Origin: Neonectria sp. B-13
Lineage: Eukaryota; Ascomycota; Sordariomycetes; Hypocreales; Nectriaceae
Length of the DNA: 64,000 bases
NCBI GenBank assembly: GCA_002682825.1
Contig: NOKP01000017.1
Span: 434,001 to 498,000, forward strand
Direction of reading: 5' to 3'
The position numbers and the translations under genes are program-made. Below the pieces are notes generated by a model. That model made no database searches and was not told the DNA's origin. It was given only the letters and a program-made list of their open reading frames with translations. This document shows positions 9,528 through 21,487 of this stretch, piece by piece. Positions within the stretch are counted from its first letter, which is position 1. Every line of letters begins with the position of its first letter.

Positions 9528-11659
9528 TCAGAAAAATGGCTGAAACTGTTGACAAAGAGCGCCATTTTCCTGCTCCACCCAATCCTCACTTCCGACGCAC
9601 TGCCGACACCAGAGAAGGCCTTTGGAATCATACTTTCTCTTGATCTTTCGAAGACGTTCATATTGGGGTCCATAGAAAGACCACTGCCAGCCAGGCTCAA
9701 AGTTGTTTGCCTGTAAGTAGCATTTAATTACGTTAGTCACATGCCGACCATTAAAGATCGACGTTGAAAACCCATACCTCGTTAATATAAGCTCCAGAGC
9801 TGGGATCAAGCTGGCGCAAAAGATTGAGCTTTTGATAAGTCATGTCTAAAACGGTCTCCTGAATGCGTGACTTAGCTAAGGCGTCTGTCCACTTCTGGTT
9901 TGAAATGAGATGGACAGCTGTATCCCGCCAAGCAGGATTCAAGGAATTATCGACAAGCTTTCTGCTTATAGTCATCGTTCCGGAAAGAGATGGATTGGGT
10001 GTACCGTCCTAGGTTAATCAGCTAATTGGGACACTGAAATGGCATTCCTGATGCTCGTACCGTTGGTATGCTAAACTTGGGTCCAACTTCCTCCAGCACG
10101 TGGGCCAGAAGGGACGTGTTGTTAGTGACAGTCTGCCTGGACAAGAGTCGAGACGCAGTGATGGCAGTGGACTTGGCTCCACCCTCAACAGAAGGGAGCA
10201 TGTCCAAAAGATCCGAATAACTCTTTACTTGAATCGACTGGATTGAGGAAGACGCAGTTGCTTCAGCTGTGGCGAGCAATCTCTGTAGAGGCCGCATGGC
10301 GTCTGCCATTGTCTCATTTGACCCATTGACAAGGAAAAAGGACCCGCCCAGCTGGACGGTGCTACTATCCGGCGGTCCCGTGAGAGAATAGTAGCCGTGA
10401 ATTCCGCGATCCTGGAGACCAGGCACCAAAGCGTGAAATTGGGCGATCAGATCCCACCACTTCTTGGGAGAAGCCCCGCTCTTGGCGTTGATGCCCACGC
10501 CCCAGAAGGTCAGCGATGGCATTGGGTAGGCCTTGATTGTTGCTGAGAGGACAAGTCCGAAGGTGCCACCTCCACCACCCCTGATCGCCCAGAACAAATC
10601 TTCATTCTGGCACGAGTTCGCAATGACAACCTCGCCATCGGGGGTAACGACTTCAGCTTCGATGATGTTGTCGGCACCCATCCCGTAGGAACCGGTCAGG
10701 AAGCCATGGCCGCCGCCCATGGCCCACCCAAGAAAACCAACGTCCTTTGACTCCGTTAGCAGCATTCTACCGACGAAGGGCAGGAGATCGGAATACCATA
10801 TTAGTTCCGCTAACTGAAACCGAGTCATGTTTAGATAACGCGTCCAAAAGCTCACCACTCTGTAAGCCAGCCCCGATAGTGGCAGCCATCTGGTTCTTTC
10901 TCTCAGTCGCCTTGCCGGGGCAGCGAATCTGATAGCTTTTGTGAAACTGAAAGCTCTTGAGGTTATGAGTCCAAATTCTAGCTCTTTTAGTCATGATTCA
11001 CGAAAACGCTGGTATCAAGACACTTACGACAGGCTTCCGTACGCTGTAGTTCTGGGTGCATTGTAAGTTATTGTAGCTTCCACGGAAAGAAATGGTATCG
11101 GTGGCACGCCTTACCTTGCTCCATTGTGTCCCGTGTTTTTGATATTCAGGCGTATACTTCGCTTAGCTGCAAAGTCCAGGGCCGCCTGCACGTCACCAGC
11201 CTCGGTCGTGTTGGCAACATAGTAGGGATATGCGCCTATCGAACAGCCCTTACTTCCCGCGTCTGGATCACCAAGGAAGCTAGTTCCGTTGGGATATATT
11301 GGGTTGCAGCTGTTGTTCGCCCAGACCGTGGCTCCTACACTCACGGGATCATTTGAATGGAAGGCGGATGAACCCCACTTGGAGAGAACCTTCTCGCATG
11401 CGTCCTCGTCATAGTCGGGTTCAGACGGGTAACAAATGGATCCCGGGGGTACCACACGAATTAGTCGACCACTTATAGTTGTGTTGAGTGTATCCCATTC
11501 AGACGATAAAGGCCAGCATATGTCGGTAGGTAGCTGCTTTAGATGTGAGGATGACTATTGCTAGAGTTGTGCAGATTTACTTACGCATTTGCATTCTAGA
11601 CTTGTAGCTGCTCGGACCAGGGCAACAGCTATTACACCTGAAGAAATAGAAGGATGCAT
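9528..11659 (-). CDS. Secreted FAD-linked oxidoreductase, berberine-bridge-enzyme type (7 exons)
   Basis: Exons on the minus strand are 11659-11585, 11533-11115, 11051-11028, 10977-10797, 10744-10061, 10008-9778 and 9710-9528, giving 598 residues; every junction is GT-AG and in phase. It starts with a signal-peptide-like MHPSISSGVIAVALVRAATS. The PCMH-type FAD domain follows: LNIKNTGHNGARTTAYGSLS (the histidine is the expected covalent flavin attachment site), IWTHNLKSFQFH, GAGLQSGELLDAL and DVGFLGWAMGGGHGFLTGSYG. The C-terminal BBE segment YEPGW-like FEPGWQWSFYG...YERLRKIKRKYD is complete. The second covalent cysteine of bicovalent BBE enzymes is absent from the GGGHG segment, so a single histidyl link is predicted. 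Such enzymes oxidise alcohols, sugars or alkaloid-like substrates with O2. The substrate is unknown; the next minus-strand gene is a GH78 rhamnosidase. Confidence 0.9.
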
Positions 11660-12615
11660 GATGAATGTAGTGTAGTAGATGCAAGGTTGAGCACTCCCTC
11701 ACGCACAATGTAAGTAATACGCTTCCCTACTTATAGCTGAGTATTCCACGAATTCCAACTACGAGCTAGACGACCACCAGACTGTTGTCGCTTTGCGTCA
11801 TTACCAGTCTCGTTAGTCCGCCTTGCATTAGCTTAGGTGTTGGTATTCGTTGCTTGCGAGTTCCTTGGTGTAACGTCATAGACTGACCCTGGGGTCCTTG
11901 ATTTTAGCATATGTACGGGTTATACGCGGACACGGGGCGTGCTCAGCCACATCATGCAATCTCACAACTGATACGAAGCCCTCAGTTCACACCTATTGCT
12001 AGTTCAAACCCCTCTTCTCATTGGCTTACTTTTCGGATAGGATTTTCGTATAGACGGCTCGGCTTTCAATTGCACGTATGGGCTTAAGTGGTGGGGTTTG
12101 TTGGCTCATTGGGGTGTGATTGCGCAAGGAGATACCAGCTAGCCAGGGGGATGTCGAAAAAGCCCGAGATGCCGCCACCAGGACGCTAACAGCTTGGCCA
12201 TAGTTTTCGTATCCAAATACGAGTATGCTTGACCTATTTCCAGCATGCCGCGTCATAGCATTTTGTTGTGTAAAAGTCCACACAATACCTACATGTTTCA
12301 GGGTTGGAAAGCTCAGGGCCTGGCCCAATGTGGGCCTAACCAATGCTTGGAGCTCGGCATGGCCGGAGATCTATATGGTAAGTTAAGCACTTATTTTACT
12401 ATAGGGGAGCAGGGGTTTCAGCTGGCGAAAGTGAAAAATACGCTCGTATGTGAAAACCTCTCAGTTAAAGTCGTTTGTTTTTCTTTGATTCAACAAAATA
12501 CCTGGTCTATTGTTCAGATCCTCTATCCTCTCCTTCTCCTGCCTTGTTTCGATACCTCCGCATTCGCAACCCAATCGACTCACTTACCACATATGGTATT
12601 CGCAAAAGTGCTGCT
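11660..12615. other. Divergent intergenic region, BBE-like / RTA1-like
   Basis: Separates the minus-strand BBE-like start (11659) from the plus-strand RTA1-like start (12616). It should hold both promoters. Frames at 12026-12343 minus and 12245-12652 plus have no recognisable content. Confidence 0.4.
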
Positions 12616-13554
12616 ATGGAAAATATTGATGGTCCATTTGGGCCCGTGGTAAACGGTTCCCAAATTGTCTTTTACGAATATCGGCCGAACCAACCTGCAG
12701 CCATCACCTTCGTCGTCCTGCTCGGGCTCGCCACTATAGCACACCTGGCCTACTTCTTCATACTCCGCGCATGGTTCTTCTTACCCTTCATCCTTGGGGG
12801 TCTTTGTAAGATCATATGAGGGGGGTTCTTTCAGTTATGGTCCGTCACTAATATTCAGGCAGGTGAAATATTTGGCTATTATGGCCGCGCGTGGTCCCAC
12901 AACGAGCCAGCCAGATCAGGTCCTTTCATCCTGCAAAATGTTCTCTTGCTTGCAGGACCACCTTTCCTCGCCGCATCCATTTATATGAGTCTTGGACGCA
13001 TTACTACGGCGCTCGATGCTCAACATCTTTCCCTTATCAGTCCTCGTTGGTTGACCAAACTATTTGTTCTCGTCGATATCGCCTGCATTTTCAGTCAATT
13101 CATAGGCGCTTTGATGCCCGTATCCGGAGACCTGAGCAGTATCAAGAAAGGCCAAACTATTCTCATTGCTGGTTTGGTCACACAACTCGTCGCACTAAGC
13201 TTTTTTATACTGACTTCATGGTATATTTACCGTCGGATCAAAAGAGACACATCCCTTTTCTCTGGGAAGGGTGTTTCAATAAAGTGGGACATCTATTTCA
13301 GGGCCATAGAAGTCGTGACCTTGGCTATGATCATGCGAAGCATTGTGCGATCCGTCGAATACCTCCAGGGACAGGGCGGCTATGTGATCTCACATGAGAT
13401 ATTCATCTACATTTTTGATGCTGCCCCAATGGTTGTCATCATGTTGGTCTTGCTGGTTATTCATCCAGGGCGCCTTGTTCGAGATGCTGGTCAAGCGAGA
13501 GGCCACGGTCGAGATCCCGAGGGACATGTCAGGTTGCAGAGTTGGCCAACCTAA
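12616..13554 (+). CDS. RTA1-like seven-transmembrane protein (2 exons)
   Basis: Exon 1 is 12616-12805 and exon 2 is 12863-13554 (intron GTAAGA...CAG, branch CACTAAT), giving 293 residues. The joined GGLCEIFGYYGRAWS is the characteristic loop of the RTA1 family, followed by GPFILQNVLLLAGPPFLAASIYM and SFILTSWYIYRRI-type membrane segments. The family gives seven predicted helices and includes yeast RTA1, RSB1 and PUG1, linked to lipid export or resistance to toxic lipids and sterol-targeting compounds. The C-terminus after VIHPGRLV looks unusual. An overlapping frame (HPGALFEMLVKREATVEIP) has a more typical tail, so a single-base indel near 13465 is possible. Confidence 0.85.
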
Positions 13555-13867
13555 GCGACGGTGCGATCTCTTTTGTATTTTTCAAGTAGCGCACCTGGTC
13601 GGGAAGCTTCGGAACTGGGTGTAAGTTGTTTAGGGACTTGGGCGAGGAAGGATAATCAACGGACTCTACGGGCAGGACGTGATTTGAGTCCTTCAGAATT
13701 ACATCGTTCAGTAAATCAAACCTACTGGATGACTGCCAGCATAGATTAGTGCGTAACACATAAAACAGAATGGAATCCCTCGAAAATTCTCTGCAGCTCT
13801 AATATCATCGAGATTATATGCATCTCAAGCCAAATTGGATTAACGTATTCTCTGTTAAATGCGGGCG
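13555..13867. other. Convergent intergenic region
   Basis: Between the stops of the RTA1-like gene (plus) and the GH78 gene (minus). Nothing recognisable beyond likely 3' untranslated sequence. Confidence 0.45.
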
Positions 13868-16496
13868 TCAAGCCAATTGAATCTCGCCTTCGAATATGCC
13901 CTCAAACGCTACTACCTCTCGGTTCAGAGCACCCTGGACATCTAGGACAACCTTTGTGTCCGCCGGCGCTTCCACGCGTATCTGCAACTTACGTGCCTCG
14001 GAAACAGTGGTATATGCGGCTTGGACTGGTTTCCAGCTGACCCGGAGCAGACCTTTTGGAGTTACGACATAGCCGTCCGCTTCATCCAGCAATTTCGGAT
14101 ATGGTCGTACACTGGCTATTCCGAAGCCAGGCACCGCAGATTGGACACCCAAGATCATTGAAGTGATCTCATACAGTGGAGCTGTAAGCGACATAAATTA
14201 GCTTGCTGACATCTTGTCTCTAATAAATGAAGAATCGGGAATGAAATTATGAGGGTAGTGAATTGGCTTACTGGCACTCCACGCATGGCAATCACTCCTG
14301 GGGTTGACCAAAGTCTCAGCCCACGTGTCGAGTCCTTGAGCGATCATGGTCTCCCATGGAGTCCACATTTCCGAAGCCAGCTCATACGTTCCCGTCATTT
14401 CGAGTGCCCTAAAAAGGTAGAATGCTTGTGATAGGCTCATCTGGTGAATGTCTTTGTCTTGAACTGTCCGGCGGATCAATTCCTGGGCATGAGGTCCTTG
14501 AATGGCGCCGGCCAAAATGGCGTAAACCTGACAGTGCTGGCTGAGCCAGCCCTTGGGGGGTGAAGCCTTGGCCGAAAGCGGTCCATCGTAGTACCAAGTA
14601 CCGTCGAAGCAGTGTGTGTTGATCGAGTTGATCAACTCAGCTTTCCGCGCCAGGTAGTCCTTGGCAACATCGACATGACCGATGAATTCAGCCACCTGAG
14701 CCGCTACGCCAAGAGAAAGCGCATACACCAAGCTGAAATACGTTGCTGGCCCGACATGAGCAGCGTGTGGCGTCCCCATCTTCCAGTCATCGACCCAGTC
14801 AGTGAACGACCACCATCTTTGACTGAATCTAGACACTAAACCAATGAGGCCAATTTGGCTATGAAAGAAACCTAGAATGCCATCGATGGTGGGAAAGTGG
14901 GATTTTGCCAAGTCCACGTCCCCAAAATGTTGTACATGGTCATGGACCATCAAGGGGAAAAAGAGGGAAAAGCCGGGCATAACAATGTCGACGTGGGCAG
15001 GACATCGCATACCCAGAAGCCCATCAGGTCTCATACTTGCGCGGAAGTCCTGCATCGCCTTACGGGGAAGCCGATCGTCGTGGGATAAACTGTACGTTAG
15101 CAGCATCTGGATGCGAGTGTCGAACGAGAATTGCGTTTGCTCGTAGTAGGGACAGTCTTCATAGGTTTCGTGCATGCAATTCTTCAGCGTGCGTAGGGAG
15201 ATATTCCAGAAGGCCAGGAACATAGGTGACGCTGCGGTTGAGAACTTGGCCTCAACTTCGAGTGGGTAGTTCGTTTCGCGATATGAGACGTTTCGGATGG
15301 TGAGGGGCTCGTCCGCAGTTTTGATATTAAAGCGAAGGAACCTGAACGAACGGAACCAGAATGGCTCGTAGGCCTCGGTATCTCGTCCCGCGACTGTGTA
15401 TGTGTTCCAAACACCATTCAAGACGCCGTTTGTTGAATCAATGCGATTACCTTTAAGCCCTCCAGCAATAGATGTGTCTCTAGCCGCCAATTCGTACGAT
15501 TCTGCACAAAGATGTTTGACAATTGCTCTGGCGCCGCCTTCGAACGTGAACTGCAGGTAGCCCGTGCTGTATTCAGCGGCTTCAATGTCTATCTCGACCT
15601 CTTGAGATGACTGAATGACCAAGGGGTGTTTGTTTTGCAACATATTTGTCCATGCTTGTCGTGTCTGGGAATTGGCAACACCCTCGGCCCCTTTTCGTAC
15701 AGCCGCCACACCCTTGAACTTCTTTGGGATCTCGGTCAAAGGGGGAATAGTGCGTGGAGAGAGGCTCCAAGGCAATTCAGACAGCTCGATGCCTGGGAAT
15801 TCGTTCGTGATCTCTTTTGGAACTAGCCAGGCGCTATCGTCAAACCCTGCTTGGGTCCATCCAAAGTGACGGGCCAGGCCGTTGACAGTTTCATCGATCG
15901 AGAGAAACAAGTCAAGGCTTGAGCTGCCGCAAAAGGAGACGGAGGTGTCTTCGATGCATAGCCACTGTAGATCCGTGGATAACATGAACTACCCATGGAG
16001 CTGACATTAGCAAGTGTCCAGCATGACCGGGAGCAGTAAATGAAAACGCGAACAGGCCTCCTTCCGCGCTTCACCCGGGGTATATTACCTCGTCTCCTTT
16101 GGCCAAGAGGACGAATCCCGGTTTCCTGCTCCGCGATAAGGAAATATTGCCTCGGTGCATTGGCGAGTAACGCAGGACCTGAGCCGCAAGGACATTGCGC
16201 CCCGGACGCAGCGAGGAGACGGCATTAACGCTTTCGTAATGCCAGGCGGATGGCGTGCCCTTGCAGGGACCCACGCTTATGCTCCTCCCGTTGAGGAACA
16301 GACGATACCTCGTGTCGGCAGTGACCGTAATGTTACAGTCCGACGGGACTTTCGAGAGGTTGAATTCGCGACGGAAGAGAACAAGGCTGCCCGGGTTGCG
16401 TGTATCATCATATGATGGATGAAAGATCCAGGTGGCATCGGCGTCCCATTCGGACTCGATGTTGAGCCTACTAGTTGCAGGTGTCATTGCTGCCAA
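13868..16496 (-). CDS. GH78 alpha-L-rhamnosidase-like protein (3 exons)
   Basis: Exons 16496-16089, 15988-14272 and 14181-13868 join in phase to 812 residues, normal for GH78. The N-terminal lectin-like sandwich has TRYRLFLNGRSISVGPCKGTP and QVLRYSPMHRG. The catalytic (alpha/alpha)6 barrel carries LKNCMHETYEDCPYYEQTQ near residues 406-422, where the DCPYYE block corresponds to the acidic catalytic segment. Later come WSFTDWVDDWKMG and NPRSDCHAWSATPLYE spanning intron 2, and a C-terminal beta domain. The enzyme removes terminal L-rhamnose from glycosides. No signal peptide is visible, so it may act inside the cell on imported glycosides. It lies 5 kb from the IlvD/SDR/permease group and could feed it with L-rhamnose (inference). 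Confidence 0.88.
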
Positions 16497-17506
16497 GGTG
16501 CGAGGTGGTTCCTTTGTGTGCTATGAACAAAACACGGCCGTTTGGACCTTCCTAGACTCTGTGCTGTACTGTCAACTCCGTCGTAGCGCAAATTTTATGC
16601 TTTACGAAGCAGGCTAGACAGTATAGCGATGGCGGGTCGTTCGGATCTAATTAGACCGAGCGTGATCATCCCGTCTGATATTGACCCGATATGCCCCTCT
16701 ATGAATAAGACCGGTCAGAAACTAGGCCTAGAATTGCATGCCACTCTTGAATCATGCGGAAATCCGCGTATTCGTTGGTCATCGGGTACAGGGTACACCA
16801 ACTAGGTAATAACAGGCGCTGAGGTTAGCTGGTCTGCTGGTCTGGTGTCGACCCGAGAGGTATTGACGCACAACTGGGTAGAGCAACCCGGCACCACGTT
16901 GCCCAGCTTCACGACATCCTTGCCCCATCCTTACCCCATCCTTACCCCAAGCAAATCCCGAAGAGTGGGCTCAGACTGAAAGGGGCCGGATGCTAATCCT
17001 GGCCTGGGGGGGGGGGGTTCGTGAAGCAGCCAAGTTTTCTCAAGATGCCGCCCAAGACAACGACGGTCGAGGGTCATCTACCGTTTGACTTATCTCGGGT
17101 ACCCTTTGGGTACGGACTACCCGAGCAGATCATCCCCTACTGCTTACTCTTGCCTGCCGCTGTCATCATCCCCACTGCTGTGTATACAATGATCATTCAG
17201 CGGCGCCATTCGTTCGTTGATGGATCCTTGCAGGATGCTACTTGATCCAGAGCGTCGGCTCATCAGAGCTCTTAATTATTATCCTATCTGCCCTGCTTCA
17301 TGTGGTGCAATAATACCTGATTCACGACGGTATGAAAATGGTGTATAACTCCTTACATCAAGATTCAATTATGGAATATAACTCTACACTTTATGACCTG
17401 TAAAGACCTCGACAACATGGCTGCAGAGCTGAACTAATTGCTGGTTGTCTGTATACATCCTTGTGACATTATAGAGCTAATAACTTGCTTGAATCCTAGA
17501 GGATTT
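16497..17506. other. Intergenic, with a 12-G homopolymer
   Basis: Upstream of the GH78 gene and downstream of the RidA-like gene. A run of 12 G occurs at 17006-17017, where base calls may be unreliable. A 74-residue frame at 17021-17245 (plus) has one hydrophobic stretch but no homologue that I recognise, so it is not called. Confidence 0.4.
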
Positions 17507-18023
17507 CTACTGCTTCGCCTCCTGGGCAGCGTTCGCAACGCACTCAATCTCAATGTCAGTACCTAAAGGCAAAGACTTGACGGAAACACATGTTCGTGCC
17601 TGTAATAATGATTAGAATGCAAGTCCTACCAAAATCACATAACTTGGTACTTACAGGCTTGGGGTCTAGAAAGAAAGACTCGTAAATGTCGTTTACTTCC
17701 AAGAACTGCGCCATATCGATCAAATATATATTGACCTTTACCACGTCTTGCAGGGACGACCCAGCGGCCTGCAACACAGCCTCAAGATTGGACATAATTT
17801 GTTTCTTTGTATTTCATTAGTAGGCTGTACAAAGCAGCCAAATCGATTCAGTAGTACTTACAGTTCGGTCTTTGATAGTACCTTCAACAAGGACGCCGGT
17901 CTCTGGATTGTTGCCGATTTGCCCAGAGCAGAATACATGATTCCCTGAAATAATGGCTTGGGACAGGAAGGTATATGGCTTCGGCGCATTGTGAGCGAGA
18001 ACGGCGATGCGTGAGGTAGACAT
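17507..18023 (-). CDS. RidA / YjgF / UK114 family protein (3 exons)
   Basis: Exons 18023-17862, 17804-17655 and 17599-17507 give 134 residues, the standard length. Family blocks are present: ISGNHVFCSGQIGNNPETG, NLEAVLQAAGSSLQDVVKVNIYL, and the C-terminal ARTCVSVKSLPLGTDIEIECVA, with the arginine that binds the substrate carboxylate and the IECVA glutamate. RidA proteins hydrolyse reactive enamines/imines (2-aminoacrylate) to keto acids and ammonia and work as trimers. The start at 18023 is the only ATG before the conserved region. The gene is divergent from the quinone oxidoreductase with about 400 bp between starts. Intron 1 has branch CTACTAAT. Confidence 0.9.
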
Positions 18024-18418
18024 TATGATATAATGTTGTCAATGGGTAAACTGATGATCCTTTTTAATTTCATCGTGGCGGCGTTGGAGGGTATAAATAG
18101 AGGGAGGGCATCGCTGAGAGAGTATGAGCTTGGAACAACAAACATTAATAACATGACAAATACAGTATATCTGAGGTGCCGAACAAACCCAAGTCTACCG
18201 ACCTGTGCCGACGCTGGCCGAAGCTTCCCGCCATGAGATGCTCAAACGACGGGCTCGGACCGATACAACGAGACTACCTCTCTAGTTAGCGTCATGCTTA
18301 GAAACGTCGCATTTGTCAGACACAAACGGACAATTCCGACGTACTGACCATTGAGGTCTGTAGCACTGATCAATAAAAAGCCCATAAAAGCTTAACCTAG
18401 CAAACCTCCTGAACAAAG
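18024..18418. promoter_or_regulatory. Bidirectional promoter region, RidA-like / quinone oxidoreductase
   Basis: 395 bp between two divergent starts. A TATAAATAG lies near 18095 on the plus strand, about 320 bp before the oxidoreductase ATG, so its use is uncertain. The last 40 bp (ATAAAAGCTTAACCTAGCAAACC) are a typical A-rich fungal leader. Confidence 0.4.
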
Positions 18419-19567
18419 ATGGCACGAATATTGACTTCCTTCTCCGGTCCCAGACAATACTCAAGAATTGCAAGATATCTCACGAGTACCCTCAGAGCTA
18501 CTAAGCCGCGCCTGATCCACACGATGACCTCAGTTCCCTCGACCATGAACGGCGTTCAATTCGCCAGGACCGGCGGCGCCGAGGTTCTCGACTACAAAAC
18601 AGACCTGCCAGTCCCCAAGCTCAAGGAGGGCGAAGTCCTGATCAAAAACGAGTACGCCGGCATCAACTTCATCGACACTTACTTCCGCACCGGCCTCTAC
18701 AAGGCCGCCCTCCCCATGACCCCTGGCCGCGAAGGGGCCGGTCAAGTCGTCAAGGCTCACCACTCTGTGACCAACTTCAAGGAAGGCGACTCAGTGGCTT
18801 ACATGCACGATCAAGCTGGCGCCTACGGCTCTTACTCCGCCGTACCCGCCGCAAAGCTCCTGCACCTTCCCAGCGGCCTGTCCACGCAGCAGGCGGCGGC
18901 AAGTTTGTTGCAGGGGCTCACAGCGTGGACTTTCATCCGTGAGGCGGGCCAAGTGACAGCTGGTCAGTGGGTGCTGGTTCACGCGGCTGCCGGGGGCGTA
19001 GGCACGCAGTTGGTGCAGATGCTCAAGGCTGTTGGAGCGAGGATCATCGGCACAGCGAGTAATGATGAGAAGTGCAAGCTGGTGGAAAATAATGGCGCAC
19101 AGTGGGTTTTGAACTCACAAACGGGCAATCTGGTCGAAGAGGTTATGAAGATTACGGGCGGGTGTGGTGTGGATGTCATCTTTGATGGGATTGGCAAGGC
19201 CACATTCGACCTAGACATTGAGATGTTGGCGCGGAAGGGTAGCTTGGTGATGGTTGGGAATGCAGTAAGTCTCTCCTGATGATCGAGAGTTCTAACTAAC
19301 ACCCGCTTGCAGTCCGGTGCCGTACCGCCGTTTGATATTCTCAAGCTCGGCTCTAAGAACTTGAAGCTCTTGCGGCCGGTGGTCGACAACTACGTTGTGA
19401 CGAGGGAAGAATTGGAGAAGTATAGTGGGGAGCTTTTTGAGATGCTCACGTCTGGGAAGGTGAAAGTTGTTGTTCATGGGGTATATGAGCAGAACGATGC
19501 CGCATCGGCGCATCGCGACCTGGAAAGCCGGAAGACGACTGGGAAGCTGTTGTTGAAAATTGGTTGA
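18419..19567 (+). CDS. NADPH:quinone oxidoreductase (zeta-crystallin-like MDR), 2 exons
   Basis: Exons 18419-19264 and 19313-19567 (intron GTAAGT...GCAG) join in phase to 366 residues. The medium-chain dehydrogenase fold is clear: YAGINFIDTYFRTGLY, TPGREGAGQVV, LLQGLTAWTFIREAG and the NADPH motif HAAAGGVGTQLVQ. It lacks the structural-zinc cysteines, as expected for quinone oxidoreductases of the zeta-crystallin branch (yeast Zta1). The first 35 residues are rich in Arg, Ser and Thr without acids (MARILTSFSGPRQYSR), a plausible mitochondrial presequence. A second start at about 18524 (MTSVPSTM) would give a cytosolic form. Role: two-hydride or one-electron reduction of quinones and enals with NADPH. 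Confidence 0.9.
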
Positions 19568-20137
19568 TTTAATGGGAAGCCATGGATCTCCGCTGTCGTG
19601 TGGGATACGATATAGTATGGCAGTACAGGCTACAAGGGTTAGCAATGTTAAATCTCGACTTGCCCCACTGTTGCAGCACATAAAGTCCGTGTGAATGTAG
19701 GAGATAGGGGAGGTACTAAATCCATGCACCACTGTGCACGTACTGACACATGCACACTCAGACTAAATAGGAGCAGATTGTGAACATCGCGGATCCATCA
19801 GATTGTCCTTGTAGAGTGAATATGCAACAACAGATAGATTCAAGATTTCCAACGCTTGTGAGCTGTACAGGACGGAGCTTTTCGGGCGGCTTTCTGGCGA
19901 CCAAGCCGCTGGCGGGTTCGAGGGTTGGGGGCAAATACATCCACGCCTCATCGGGGTATCATTGCGGTTGTTTCTGCTTGTAGGTGTACGTACTAGTGCT
20001 CTAATCCCTCATCATTGATAAGCAGATGGAGGCGTACACCTTTGCGTCGTTGATACTACATAGTACTTGCAGCCACGCTGGAATCGCCCCACGCATCCTC
20101 CATAGCCCCGCAGATGCCAAGACGCCGGCTGAATAGT
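19568..20137. other. Intergenic
   Basis: 3' flank of the quinone oxidoreductase. Only short overlapping frames; nothing recognisable. Confidence 0.4.
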
Positions 20138-20987
20138 CTAGATTAGTCTGATCCTGTCGGCGCTATAGACTAGACTACTAGGTTGCTGCGCAAAATCAGC
20201 GATTGGCTGTTCAAAGCGGGCCTTCACAGCATGACGAATAGTCCGCCAATACCCTCGAATGACCGACTCCGCCGTATCATGGAAGAGGAAGAGCGGAAGC
20301 ACCAGTCCATCACATCCTAGAAACTCAATATGGAGTGAGTACCTTGTCTGAAAGTCAAAGCAGGTCATGCACATATTTAGAGCGCCTAGGATGGCCTTGT
20401 TCAGCAATCCAGGTGTGGAACGAAAGAATAACCACTGCGCCATGCGGGCAAAAGTGCAAGGAACCCTACCGCAGGTACCAGTACAAGAAGCCTCATATTG
20501 CGCTCGACACCAGGGCGATATAATGGGAGTAGAAGATGAGGCTTGGTAAAGTCAAATCTACGCGGCCCGCCTGGATACGGCAAAGCATGGAGCCTGGGTT
20601 GAACAATCACCGAGAGGCACTGCCAAAACTCGAGGATGCACCTGTGACGACACCGCTACTCTCGCTTCATGCGGCGCATTGATGTGTTGGCAGACTGATG
20701 GGGCTACGGCAGGCCGAACATCGGAGCGACCGAGGTGTCAATACTAGGCCATGAGTTGGCTTGTAAAGAACGGCCCCGGCCCCCCTGAACTTCATGTGGG
20801 TGGACCAGTGTGGCGTTAGGAGAACCCAAAACGAAGATACAAGGGTGATTAAGCCGAATGCCAGATGGCAAATAGCTGCGGTCTTAACTGAGACGAGCTC
20901 GAATACGAACATCCGACTTGCATCCAAATCAGCCATGTCTGGAAAACTTCTCCATTTCTCCGCATCACACACATCAAACGTCGACAT
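20138..20987 (-). pseudogene. Possible decayed membrane-protein gene
   Basis: Three minus-strand frames follow each other with stops and shifts between them: 20987-20667 (hydrophobic TAAICHLAFGLITLVSSFWVLL), 20610-20401 (HLLLPLYRPG, LLVLVPAVGFLALLP) and 20443-20138 (DGLVLPLFLFHDTAESVIRGYW, RTIRHAVKARFE). The hydrophobic stretches and the GYW...RH pattern recall integral-membrane acyltransferases of the wax-synthase type, but the match is weak. No set of splice sites gave a continuous model. A decayed gene or chance are both possible. Confidence 0.2.
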
Positions 20988-21487
20988 CCCCTGACAGTTA
21001 ACCAGTGACAGGAGCGAGTTCGGGGAGTATGCTTAACAGCATAGAATGGGTAGATACGGTCAGAATCGCCCACACGAGGCTAAACTTGCCCCATGGTAAG
21101 GTCTCGTATTCTGGAGACATGTCGAAGCTCAGGAGCTAGGTTCATATAACTCGGCCCAAAAATATAACAACTTTTGGGGCTAACCAGAAGAGCAGTTTGA
21201 CGCACTTCGTAATGTGGACTCGAATGCTTCCACTGCCTTTTCCCATTTCGGGCCAAAGACAGCGTTGCGTTCGTGCCCAGTGACGAGCACGTTGACTGGA
21301 GGGGTTAGACACCGAGTAATGCAGATCTTATGTTGGCACGGAATTGGTCTCAGTGAAGGATAGCAAAGTGATAGATGAAAACAATTGTTCTTTGCATTTC
21401 CAGTGTTGCCGCTATCCACAATAGGACATTTAACCTGACGGAGCTTTCAATGAGAAACAAGACCAGCGACTACAGGGTTTGTATTAA
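20988..21487. other. Intergenic, 3' of the IlvD/EDD gene
   Basis: No gene recognised; short frames on both strands lack conserved content. Confidence 0.4.
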
